Positions 23,363 to 30,379 of a stretch of DNA of 30,379 bases are shown in pieces (within the stretch, counting starts at the first letter, position 1; every line of letters begins with the position of its first letter). The notes below the pieces were generated by a model. It saw only the letters and a list, made by a program, of their open reading frames with translations. It was not told the origin of the DNA and did not search any database. The DNA comes from Dehalococcoidia bacterium. GTDB lineage: Bacteria > Chloroflexota > Dehalococcoidia > UBA3495. The stretch lies in NCBI GenBank assembly GCA_028822675.1, contig JAPKDE010000011.1:1-30379 (forward strand), read 5' to 3'. A program made the position numbers and the translations under genes.

Positions 23363-24094
23363 ATGAGCCGCGTTGGGTTTGTGGCTTGGCTGATTTTCAT
23401 AATTGCCGTGCCGCTGTTTTTGATCACCGGCAGCGTTACCTGGGCCTTCAACAGTCCCGGGCTGTATAACGATGGGTTTGAGAAGTATTCCATCTCCAGA
23501 GCCTCCGGCATCACCGATGCCGATTTGCGGCAAGTGGGCGAAGACATCCGCAGTTACATAAACTCAGGCGACGAAGCGATGGACATTCAAACTCGCATCT
23601 TTGGCGTGGAACAAGATCTGTTCAACTCCAAAGAGATAGCCCACATGAAGGACGTTAAGAAGTTGGTTCAAGGCGTCTACGTGCTGGCTATAGCCTTGGC
23701 TTTGTACTTGGTGGTCATGATATTGATTGGCTTTGCTAGGCAGCGAGGCCGTTTTACCCAGCTCCTGGCCAAACGCCTAACTATGGGTGGCGGGCTAACC
23801 CTGGGTTTATTGATCTTGTTCGGTGCCGTGGCGGCTATTGGGTTCGATAGCCTTTTCATAAAATTCCACGAACTGAGTTTTGCCAACGATTTTTGGCAAC
23901 TTGACCCGCGGACAGACTATCTGGTGCGCATTTTCCCGGAAAATTTCTGGTTTGATGCCACGTTATGGGTGGCCATCCGGGCGATTATTGGCGCCTTGTT
24001 GATTCTAGTGGCTGGCAGTTCATACCTGGTTTACCAACGGTATGAAAGCTGGCAAGAGGTAATGAATAGCCTCAAAGGTGCGCGTGGAGCCTAA
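23363..24094 (+). CDS. TIGR01906-family (DUF1461) integral membrane protein
   Basis: A 243-residue protein with four hydrophobic segments at about 8-28, 103-124, 140-163 and 205-225. The extracytoplasmic region holds LFNSKEIAHMKDVKKLV (about 89-105), the hallmark of the TIGR01906 / DUF1461 family found in Firmicutes and Chloroflexota. GGAG lies before the ATG. Related proteins have been linked to lipoprotein intramolecular acyl transfer (Lit) in Firmicutes; whether this one has that activity is not shown by the sequence. Divergent from mazG. Confidence 0.8.
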   Translation: MSRVGFVAWLIFIIAVPLFLITGSVTWAFNSPGLYNDGFEKYSISRASGITDADLRQVGEDIRSYINSGDEAMDIQTRIFGVEQDLFNSKEIAHMKDVKKLVQGVYVLAIALALYLVVMILIGFARQRGRFTQLLAKRLTMGGGLTLGLLILFGAVAAIGFDSLFIKFHELSFANDFWQLDPRTDYLVRIFPENFWFDATLWVAIRAIIGALLILVAGSSYLVYQRYESWQEVMNSLKGARGA

Positions 24095-24184
24095 CCTGGT
24101 CTAGAATATGACGCTGGCCAAAAACAACGGCAGGAATCACGGGCGATAATCTCGCCTTGAATCTGATGGGCCGTGCAGTCACAC

Positions 24185-24220
24185 AATAAAAAACAGGAGC
24201 AAATGAAACTTGCCCCTGTT
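24185..24220 (-). terminator. Terminator of the fmdB-like gene
   Basis: On the minus strand an 11-bp stem AACAGGGGCAA/TTGCTCCTGTT (one G-T pair) with a 7-base loop is followed by a T-rich run, about 50 bases after the stop. Confidence 0.8.
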
Positions 24221-24271
24221 CGATACAAACTTAAACTACGGACGACTTCCGGCGTGGTTTACAGATTTGGT

Positions 24272-24511
24272 TTACGGACCGCAGCCACAGCCACCGCCGC
24301 AGCACCCGCCACCGCCACCACCCAACGGAGGCAACGGGCTCATGGAAGTGGGCATTTCACTGGCGCCGCCCTTGGTTACAGACGCAAAGACTGAGATGGC
24401 GCGTTTAGCTGGCTGCTCGCAATTGGGGCAATCGGCTCCTGTTGCGCTCATAGCCTGAAGTTTTTCAAACTTATGATCGCAGGTGGGGCAAAGGTATTCG
24501 TAAAGAGGCAT
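24272..24511 (-). CDS. FmdB-family zinc ribbon protein
   Basis: A 79-residue protein beginning MPLYEYLCPTCDHKFE, with Cys8, Cys11, Cys28 and Cys31 forming one zinc ribbon typical of the FmdB/CxxC_CxxC_SSSS group. The C-terminus is a Gly/Cys-rich tail with six further Cys, unusually dense even for this family. GAGG precedes the ATG. Proposed roles for the family include regulation; the exact function here is unknown. Confidence 0.88.
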   Translation of the reverse strand: MPLYEYLCPTCDHKFEKLQAMSATGADCPNCEQPAKRAISVFASVTKGGASEMPTSMSPLPPLGGGGGGCCGGGCGCGP

Positions 24512-24762
24512 GTTTGTAACCTCGCAAAATTATTGTCCAGACTGATAGCCAGCCCAAATTAGGTACCCGGCAAGCCCGGCAAATGTCAACCTGAATTTAA
24601 CCGAATCAAATAGAAGGCGTCAAGGGCAAAATCATCGTAAGGCAAAACCAAGAATCAGACCCTGAAGATCACTCGCCCGAAAATAAATCCTCGGATGAGA
24701 ACTCAACAATAGACCCGGAAACGGAGCTACCTACGGCAAAACCCCGTCGGCGTCTACAGACG

Positions 24763-25980
24763 TTGGATTCGTGGCGAGCATACCGAGACTTTCGTTTCCT
24801 CTGGGTTGGCAATTTCTTTGCCAACACTGCGCAGTGGCTTCAACTTCTCTCCGTGGGCTGGTTGGTGCGTGATCTAACCGACTCTTTTGCCTCATCCGCA
24901 CTGCTCGTAGTCACGGTTGGCGGAATGACCACCCTGCCCACGCTGGTTATAGGCCCTTGGGCCGGAGTGCTCGGCGACCGCGTCAACCGCAGAAAATTGG
25001 TCATGGCTGTCCAGAGTTTCATGGCGGTGGCGGCCGTCACCTTTGCCGTGGTTATTCAAACAGGCCATGTGGAGTGGTGGCACGCTTACGTCTATGTCTT
25101 GGTTTCTGGCGTGTGTTGGTCAACCACGCTCACCATGCGGCAGACCCTGGTTGCCAACACCGTTCCCAAAGAGTCATTGGTCAACGCTTACGCAGCCAAC
25201 ACTCTAACAATCACCGGTACCAGGATAATTGGCCCCTTCATTGGCGGGATCCTAATTACGACACTGGGGTTCTCCTGGAACTTTGCCATCGAGGCGGGGC
25301 TCTACACGGCCACTGTGATTGCTTTCTGGCCAATGAAGACCCCCTACGCCCAATCCAGGCGAGCCAGTACCGGCAGTTCACCTTTGGCCGACCTATTGGA
25401 AGGGTTCCGATACATCCGGAAGCAGGAAAAGGTTATCTTCCACCTGATTATTCTGGGACTGATACCCAACGTGCTGCTGCATCCAGTGTGGTTCATGCTG
25501 CCGATTTTCACGGTGGAGGTCTTGCACCGGAGCGCAGACGTGGGCGGGTACATGCTGGCGGTCACTGGCCTTGGCGGTTTTGTCTCCGCGATCACCATAG
25601 CCTCACTGGGTTTTGGCCGTAACCGAGGGCTCATGTGTATCTGGGCGACCCTTTTCAGTTCAGCCTCAATAGTGCTTTTCGCCTATTCCCACTGGTTGGC
25701 CCCCGCGTTGCTTATGATTGGGCTGATGTCTGCTGGCCAGGCTACCTTCCGGACGTCGTCCAGCACGTTGATTCAAACTTTGGCACCCGACCACTTGCGT
25801 AGCCGTATCACCAGCCTGCACATGTATAGCCAGGGGTTTGTCTTCATGTCCAGCCTGGCCGTGGGCGTGTTGGTGGACCAAACCACTGTGGTGTTCGCAC
25901 TAACAGTCATCGGCGTCTTGGGTATCGCTTTGGGAGCTTTGGCCTATGCCGTTTTCCCGTTGGTGAGGGCGGCTCGCTAA
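24763..25980 (+). CDS. MFS transporter (12-helix, DHA3/EntS-like)
   Basis: A protein of at least 405 residues with about twelve hydrophobic segments. Signature motifs: FLWVGNFFANTAQWLQLLSVGWLV, GPWAGVLGDRVNRRKLVM (MFS motif A) and APDHLRSRITSLHMYSQGF. Members export drugs, siderophores or metabolites. The only conventional start is a TTG at 24763 with no Shine-Dalgarno, but the frame is open back to 24601 and encodes a hydrophilic, Glu/Asp/Pro-rich extension of up to 54 residues ending in KPRRRLQT. That extension looks protein-like, so the true start may be a non-standard codon or be hidden by a sequence error. Confidence 0.85.
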   Translation: MDSWRAYRDFRFLWVGNFFANTAQWLQLLSVGWLVRDLTDSFASSALLVVTVGGMTTLPTLVIGPWAGVLGDRVNRRKLVMAVQSFMAVAAVTFAVVIQTGHVEWWHAYVYVLVSGVCWSTTLTMRQTLVANTVPKESLVNAYAANTLTITGTRIIGPFIGGILITTLGFSWNFAIEAGLYTATVIAFWPMKTPYAQSRRASTGSSPLADLLEGFRYIRKQEKVIFHLIILGLIPNVLLHPVWFMLPIFTVEVLHRSADVGGYMLAVTGLGGFVSAITIASLGFGRNRGLMCIWATLFSSASIVLFAYSHWLAPALLMIGLMSAGQATFRTSSSTLIQTLAPDHLRSRITSLHMYSQGFVFMSSLAVGVLVDQTTVVFALTVIGVLGIALGALAYAVFPLVRAAR

Positions 25981-26050
25981 TGCAATTGGACTTCGGGCTA
26001 TTTTGGCTGGGCAGCGAGAATTATAGAGTGCTTCGGAGTACCCTAAAGCA

Positions 26051-27541
26051 GTGATTTCCCGCATCAAAAGCAGCCCCTCCTACAAATGGTGGGTATTTGC
26101 CACCATTGCCATTGGGACATTCCTGTCAGTCGTCGACCACGGTAGTGTGCTGGTGGCGTTGCCTGACATCGAGCGACATTTTTCCACCGACCTTCCCACT
26201 GTTCAATGGATCGTAGTCGGCTACGCCCTGGCCATTAGCGTCCTGATCCTGCCCATGGGCCGTCTGGGCGACATTATTGGTCGGAAGAAAGTCTACGTCG
26301 GCGGCATGGTCATCTTTGTAATTTTCGCCTTGGTATCCGGGATTTCCCCCAACCTGGGCTTCTTGATCGTTGCGAAGGTCCTGCAGGGCGTGGGCTCGGC
26401 CATGGTGCAGAGCTCCGGAATCGCCATGGTGATCTCCACCTTCCCAGGCAGTGAACGTGGCAAGGCACTAGGCACTCATATCAGTGTGGTCGGCGCCGGA
26501 GCCGTGGCTGGGCCGGCCATTGGCGGACTGCTGGTCAGTGTTTTGGACTGGCGGTGGGTATTCTTCGCCAATGTGCCCATCGGAATCTTCACAATCATCG
26601 TCTCCATGATGATTCTCCCCATGCTGAAATCAGAGCCTTCAGGTGAAGGCGAAGATCAGCAGAAGTTCGATTGGGGAGGCGCTATCCTGTCTGGCCTGGC
26701 TTTATTGGGGTTCCTGTTGGTGGTGGGCAATGGAGACCGGTTGGGCTGGACTTCAGGTTCCATCATCATAGGAACTGTTGCCACAATTATTTCCGGCGCC
26801 ATGTTTGTTTGGTGGGAACTACGGTCCAATTCGCCGATGCTGGATATGAGGCTTTTCCGCCTAAAACTCGTCAGCCTGGGCGTGGCAGCGGGTTGGTTTT
26901 CGTTCCTTGGCACTTCTGCGGCCAGGTTTATGATGCCGTTCTACCTGCAACGAGTCCTGGAGCTTGGCCCTGGAGAAGTGGGCCTGTTGCTCATACCACC
27001 TGCATTGTGCATGGTGCTGATCGGCCCCATCAGTGGCCGGTTATCAGACAAATTTGGGTGGCGCACACTCACTGTGGGCGGTCTGGCCCTATCCGCCATA
27101 GCCTGGTTCACGCTGGCAATCACGCTGGACGAGACAACTCCTAAGTACTTCATTGTCGCCATGATGATGTTCCAAGGAGCTGGCACAGCCCTGTTCAACT
27201 CGCCAAATAACAGTTCAATACTTAGCGCGGTCTCCCGTTCCCAATACGGCGTGGTCTCTGCTCTGACCCAGTTGATACGAAACTCAGCCAACGTGACCAG
27301 CATTGCCATTGCCACCACTGTAATTGTGGCAACCATGGGCGCCAGGGGCGTGGAACCCAGTCTGGACGCAGTCTCTCCGGCCGTGTCTGGCGCGTTTGTC
27401 GCCGGCCTCAAGTACGCATTCTGGATGCTAGGCGGAATACTGCTGATGGGAATCGTTTTCGCTGTAATCCGTGGCGAGCGCAAAAAACCGTCGACCACCC
27501 CTCAGCCAGAAGCGGTGACCGCCGGGTCAAAGTCCAACTGA
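26051..27541 (+). CDS. MFS transporter of the DHA2 (EmrB/QacA-like, 14-helix) type
   Basis: A 496-residue protein with fourteen hydrophobic segments. It has WIVVGYALAISVLILPMGRL with GDIIGRKKVY (motif A), LQGVGSAMVQSSGIAMV and GPAIGGLLVSVLDWRWVFFANVPIG (motif C), all diagnostic of proton-driven DHA2 exporters. The start is a GTG with GGAG about 12 bases upstream. It ends in TGA, confirming that TGA is a stop in this genome. It lies 70 bases after the other MFS gene on the same strand; the two may be co-expressed. No membrane-fusion partner is nearby. Confidence 0.9.
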   Translation: MISRIKSSPSYKWWVFATIAIGTFLSVVDHGSVLVALPDIERHFSTDLPTVQWIVVGYALAISVLILPMGRLGDIIGRKKVYVGGMVIFVIFALVSGISPNLGFLIVAKVLQGVGSAMVQSSGIAMVISTFPGSERGKALGTHISVVGAGAVAGPAIGGLLVSVLDWRWVFFANVPIGIFTIIVSMMILPMLKSEPSGEGEDQQKFDWGGAILSGLALLGFLLVVGNGDRLGWTSGSIIIGTVATIISGAMFVWWELRSNSPMLDMRLFRLKLVSLGVAAGWFSFLGTSAARFMMPFYLQRVLELGPGEVGLLLIPPALCMVLIGPISGRLSDKFGWRTLTVGGLALSAIAWFTLAITLDETTPKYFIVAMMMFQGAGTALFNSPNNSSILSAVSRSQYGVVSALTQLIRNSANVTSIAIATTVIVATMGARGVEPSLDAVSPAVSGAFVAGLKYAFWMLGGILLMGIVFAVIRGERKKPSTTPQPEAVTAGSKSN

Positions 27542-27605
27542 TTTCGTGCCTGATTAACCGCCTTGGCCACCAGGCCAAAGTCTCACTGATTTTGAGCCTG
27601 ATCAA
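27528..27605 (+). repeat. Imperfect 30-bp direct repeat
   Basis: Two copies (27528-27557 and 27576-27605) share CAAAGTC, ACTGATTT and GCCTGAT with a few differences. The first overlaps the last codons and stop of the MFS gene. It probably arose by local duplication. The remaining bases to 27732 hold nothing recognisable except a small GGCC hairpin. Confidence 0.6.
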
Positions 27606-27732
27606 TCAACGATTCAGGTGTCGTAATCCAGCTTGACACCCCTAACTATGGGTGGCAAACTTACTTTTTATTCGCGATAGCTGGCGTAACGCCCATCTAT
27701 CCGGTATTACACCAGTGACGGAGGAAACCAAA

Positions 27733-27939
27733 ATGGCAGATGTAAACATTGAGATTCGCGAGAACGGTCCCCTGCGCGTGACCGGCCCTATCACGATCAC
27801 CGACAAAGATGGCAAAGGATACAGTATCCCTGAGGGCCAGTGGGTAAGCCTATGCCGCTGCGGCCTATCCGAGAAAAAGCCATTCTGTGACTCTGCGCAC
27901 CGTGACGGCGGGTTCCAGGCTGTGTCAGCCGCAGTCTAA
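27733..27939 (+). CDS. CDGSH iron-sulfur protein, copy 1
   Basis: A 68-residue protein. GGAGG 9 bases before the ATG at 27733 fixes the start; a longer frame from 27652 is rejected. The 2Fe-2S ligands Cys41, Cys43, Cys52 and His56 lie in CRCGLSEKKPFCDSAH. It is nearly the same length and N-terminus as the copy at 28026, so the two are tandem paralogues. CDGSH proteins shuttle electrons or clusters in the cytosol; partners are unknown. A terminator separates the two genes, so each can be expressed alone. Confidence 0.9.
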   Translation: MADVNIEIRENGPLRVTGPITITDKDGKGYSIPEGQWVSLCRCGLSEKKPFCDSAHRDGGFQAVSAAV

Positions 27940-27952
27940 GCACTGATAACTG

Positions 27953-27998
27953 AAAAGAGATAGGCCGGCCACTTTAATTGGCCGCCTGTCTCTTTTTT
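27953..27998 (+). terminator. Terminator between the CDGSH genes
   Basis: A long stem (AAAGAGA-T-AGGC-C-GGCCA pairing with TGGCCGCCTGTCTCTTT, near perfect) with a 7-base loop and six T. Confidence 0.88.
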
Positions 27999-28025
27999 AT
28001 TCAATACCCTTTGAAAGGCTAGTCA

Positions 28026-28232
28026 ATGGCAGATGTAAATATCGAGGTACGAGAGAACGGTTCACTACGCGTTGTCGGTCCCATCACGATCACCGACAAA
28101 GATGGCAAAAACTACACGGTTCCAGAGGGTAAAATAGTCTCTTTCTGCCGTTGCGGTCACTCAGTAAATACACCTTTTTGCACCGGCGCACACCGCGCTG
28201 AAGGATTTGAGGCTGACTCCTCAGCCTATTAA
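28026..28232 (+). CDS. CDGSH iron-sulfur protein, copy 2
   Basis: A 68-residue paralogue of the preceding gene, with the same first residues (MADVNIE) and the same ligand positions Cys41, Cys43, Cys52 and His56 in CRCGHSVNTPFCTGAH. The Asp after the third Cys is Thr here, so the motif reads C-T-G-A-H. The Asp next to the ligand helps tune cluster stability in other members, so the two copies may differ in redox potential. AAAGG lies 7-8 bases before the ATG. Confidence 0.9.
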   Translation: MADVNIEVRENGSLRVVGPITITDKDGKNYTVPEGKIVSFCRCGHSVNTPFCTGAHRAEGFEADSSAY

Positions 28233-28256
28233 ATTCAGCAACGAATTTAGTCAACA

Positions 28257-28293
28257 AAAAGGGCGTCCCGACTATTCGGGACGCCCTTTTCAT
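28257..28293. terminator. 15-bp perfect bidirectional terminator
   Basis: AAAAGGGCGTCCCGA (28257-28271) pairs fully with 28276-28290 around a 4-base loop. It serves the CDGSH gene and the convergent dehydrogenase gene. Confidence 0.92.
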
Positions 28294-28310
28294 ATTCTGG
28301 CCTATCTTTG

Positions 28311-29381
28311 CTAGTTCTTGCGGTAGACCGGGCGGATACCCCTCACTGACTTTAGCCGCTCTTCAGCCAGCCGGTCCGCTGCCTTGGCAGTGGGAATCTC
28401 TTCATTCTTGGAGATGCTGATCACGCGCTCTATAATCTCGTAGACACGCTCGGTCTTTTCTCGGGCTCGGTCAGCGTTGTAAATGCCACTAATCTCAGAC
28501 TCAACGTTGATGATTCCGCCACTGTTCAGGATGTAGTCCGGCCCGTACAAGATTCCCAATCGGTGTAGCGCTTCTCCGTCCGTATCTGACAAAAGCTGGT
28601 TGTTGGCGCCCCCGGCAATCACCTTGCACTTCAATTGGGGAATCGTTTCCGGGTTGATTACACCGCCCAGGGCGCACGGGGCAAAAATATCGCAGTCCAA
28701 GCCGTAAATCTCATCCGGTTTTACCACTTTCAAGCCCAGATCTCTGGCCCGGTCCAACGCTCCGTCAAAAACGTCGGTCACCACCAACGTGGCGTCTTCT
28801 TTCATCAGATGATGAGCTGTGTGGGTCGCAACCTTGCCAAAGCCTTGCATCGCCACAACTTTGCTTCGTAAGGAATCGTTGCCCCAGGTTTCTTTGGCAC
28901 AGGCTTTCATGCCCATGTAGATGCCCAACCCAGTCATAATCGAAGTGTCGCCACTGCCGCCGGCGGTGACTGGCAGGCCAACCACGTGATCGGTTTCCTG
29001 TTTGATGTATTCCATGTCTCTGCCGGTACTGCCAACGTCCGTGGTGGTCAGATAACGGCCACCTAGGGTATCCACGAACCGTCCGTAGGCACGCACGAGG
29101 GCCTCGGTCTTTTGAGTATGGGAATCAGCAATGATCACGCCTTTGCCGCCGCCCAGCGGCAGATCGGCTGCTGCCGATTTATAAGTCATCGCCCGAGACA
29201 GCCTCAATGCGTCCCAAATCGCTTCTTGTTCAGACTTGTATGGCCAAATTCTGGTGCCACCACAGGCTGGGCCTAGAGTAGTGTCATGGATGGCAATGAT
29301 GGCTTTTAAACCCGACCCAGCGTCAGAAACCACCACCAATTGTTCGTGGCCCTCGTCCCCCATCTGCTCAAGCATTTCCAA
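28311..29381 (-). CDS. Leucine dehydrogenase-like amino acid dehydrogenase
   Basis: A 356-residue Glu/Leu/Phe/Val dehydrogenase. Lys68 (AMTYKSAAA) and Lys80 (LPLGGGKGVI) fall exactly where the substrate-binding and catalytic lysines lie in leucine dehydrogenases. GPACGGTR (37-44), TTTDVGST and the NAD site MQGFGKVA fit as well, and the length matches leucine rather than glutamate dehydrogenase. It would reversibly deaminate branched-chain amino acids to 2-oxoacids, a possible substrate source for the E1 enzyme at 9-11 kb. The start is either TTG 29381 (5 bases after GGGAGG) or ATG 29375. Confidence 0.92.
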   Translation of the reverse strand: MEMLEQMGDEGHEQLVVVSDAGSGLKAIIAIHDTTLGPACGGTRIWPYKSEQEAIWDALRLSRAMTYKSAAADLPLGGGKGVIIADSHTQKTEALVRAYGRFVDTLGGRYLTTTDVGSTGRDMEYIKQETDHVVGLPVTAGGSGDTSIMTGLGIYMGMKACAKETWGNDSLRSKVVAMQGFGKVATHTAHHLMKEDATLVVTDVFDGALDRARDLGLKVVKPDEIYGLDCDIFAPCALGGVINPETIPQLKCKVIAGGANNQLLSDTDGEALHRLGILYGPDYILNSGGIINVESEISGIYNADRAREKTERVYEIIERVISISKNEEIPTAKAADRLAEERLKSVRGIRPVYRKN

Positions 29382-29580
29382 CGTCGCCTCCCTTTCGGTC
29401 CCATTTATTCGGTCTCTGCGTGATTCTTACCGGACAAACAAAAATCAAGACCGTTATCTAATCGTTAAGATGCAATATGGTCTCTGTAAGGTTCCCATAT
29501 ACGCCGTCAAGTGGCCCTTTTTTCTGTCCAGATATACTCTTTAATTATATCTCACGTCGCCGTTAATTCCCTGTCATTTG

Positions 29581-29592
29581 GCCCAATTGGGC
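29581..29592. promoter_or_regulatory. Perfect palindrome GCCCAATTGGGC
   Basis: A 12-base palindrome lies in the 308-base divergent gap between the dehydrogenase and the 29690 gene. It overlaps a possible weak rightward promoter (TTGGCC, 16 bases, TAGGAT). The rest of the gap is AT-rich with no other feature that I can support. Confidence 0.35.
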
Positions 29593-29689
29593 TAGAAATT
29601 AGGATGGGGGCAAAATTCCCGCCAATGGCGATGGACCCTAACAGGTTCAGCCAGAAATAGCCGACATTACTACCAAAAGGAGAAGCGAC

Positions 29690-30129
29690 ATGGCACAACA
29701 AACGATGCATGCGCAGATGGGTGGTAGACTGGCGGACCAGAAGAACTAATTCAGGCGGGAACGGTCACCTTTGGCCTGGAATACCGAACGCTCAACGCCG
29801 GCGCCGAAGAGGGCGTTTGTATCCACGTCTACAGTGATTTGCTGGAGAGAGAGGACAAGGAATTGCTGTGCTTTGACTGCTTCCGCGTTGCCCCCCACTA
29901 TCACTACCGCAACGCCACGGTGAAGAAAAACGAACGCCTGATGTTGGACTTCACTGCGGAGGGTGATTCGCTGGCCTGGACTTTAGACAAGATCAAGAAC
30001 AGGCTGCCAATCATGCTGATCAGGTGCGAGGCGGAGGATATTGCCCGTCAAATCGACCAACGGGACGTCGACGCCGCTCTACCCAAGATCGTCGCCTGGG
30101 CAGAGACAAAAACCCACAACCGAGCCTAG
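29690..30129 (+). pseudogene. Unknown conserved-looking protein, frameshifted near its start
   Basis: The ATG at 29690 has a strong AAGGAG 8 bases upstream but its frame stops after 19 residues (MAQQTMHAQMGG...). The next frame, open from about 29724, continues with GGPEELIQAGTVTFGLEYRT and on to 30129. One missing base near 29720-29725 joins both into a protein of about 146 residues. The middle holds CFDCFRVAPHYHYRNATVKK, a Cys/His-rich stretch, and the C-terminus is helical (DKIKNRLPIMLIRCEAEDIARQ). I do not recognise the family with confidence. The strong ribosome binding site and following terminator mark a once-functional or mis-sequenced gene. Confidence 0.65.
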
Positions 30130-30187
30130 CAGCACAGCTGCGTTTTGCCGGCATGGCCGGGTTCGTTTGGGACAGGAATGATTGCCT

Positions 30188-30226
30188 AAGAGGCCCGTCC
30201 TTCCACGGAGGAACGGGCCTCTTTTA
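30188..30226 (+). terminator. Terminator after the frameshifted gene
   Basis: An 11-bp perfect stem AAGAGGCCCGT/ACGGGCCTCTT with a 14-base loop that can pair further, then a T tract. Confidence 0.88.
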
Positions 30227-30360
30227 TTTGGGTGGTTAAGTACCAACGTGATGAAAGCCACATCTCCGAACTATTTCTCTTAACTAAGGATCTGAGATAC
30301 GCAAATAATCTACCGCGTTAGTGAGGCGATGCTAGTTAGTAACAAAAAGAGGTGGAGCAA

Positions 30361-30379
30361 ATGGCGCTTCAAACAGACT
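30361..30379 (+). CDS. Start of a gene cut by the window end
   Basis: AGGTGGAG lies 3-10 bases before an ATG followed by MALQTD. The strong ribosome binding site makes a real gene start likely; nothing can be said about function. Confidence 0.5.

Noticed and set aside
25344..25634. Several antisense frames inside the MFS genes
   Set aside because: They follow the codon pattern of the transporters and have no start signals.
27652..27732. Longer N-terminus for the first CDGSH protein
   Set aside because: GGAGG at the ATG 27733 and the matching start of the second copy show that the protein begins there.
1..30379. CRISPR array, insertion sequence or prophage module
   Set aside because: No regularly spaced repeats, transposase or phage structural gene was seen on either strand.

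Overview
The window is most likely a chromosomal piece of an uncultured Chloroflexota bacterium of the SAR202 / Dehalococcoidia type. This rests on gene content only: two luciferase-like flavin monooxygenases, a CaiB-type CoA-transferase, two unusual short-chain dehydrogenases, a TIGR01906-type membrane protein and DHA2/MFS exporters, at moderate GC with short intergenic gaps and many strong hairpin terminators. No rRNA or phylogenetic marker is present, so the assignment is an inference.

Layout. 1-1300: a 3' fragment of a leucine tRNA without its 5' half (a likely integration scar), a small coiled-coil protein and a 51-residue pilin-like protein. 1579-2994: an Asp-box (BNR) repeat lipoprotein broken by two frameshifts. 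3051-6540: a probable extracytoplasmic metal-handling cluster made of a His-rich membrane protein, a YtkA/FixH-like protein, a cupredoxin-like lipoprotein with an acidic/His insert, and a large polytopic membrane protein with a six-cysteine loop. 6544-7753: a 41-residue secreted peptide isolated between two terminators, then a TauE-family transporter. 8416-11015: a MarR regulator divergent from E1 alpha and beta of a thiamine-dependent 2-oxoacid dehydrogenase. 11292-16870: SDR, two secreted proteins, CoA-transferase, a second SDR and a broken M24 peptidase. 16914-17566: a VapBC pair. 17759-21373: two flavin monooxygenases and an ABC-type binding protein with an internal TGA. 21543-24511: SppA-like protease, MazG, TIGR01906 protein and FmdB zinc ribbon. 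24763-28232: two MFS transporters and a tandem pair of CDGSH iron-sulfur proteins. 28311-30379: leucine-dehydrogenase-like enzyme, a frameshifted unknown gene and the start of another gene.

How it fits together. The centre (9-21 kb) looks like a catabolic region: 2-oxoacid oxidation, CoA activation, hydroxyacyl or ketone chemistry and flavin monooxygenation. The 3-6.5 kb cluster looks like metal (probably copper) handling at the membrane. Two general patterns stand out. Three genes have a perfect TATAAT only 6-7 bases before their ATG, which predicts leaderless mRNAs. Four genes carry reading-frame lesions and a fifth lacks its N-terminus, which means either local gene decay or sequence errors. 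No CRISPR array, insertion sequence or prophage module was seen.
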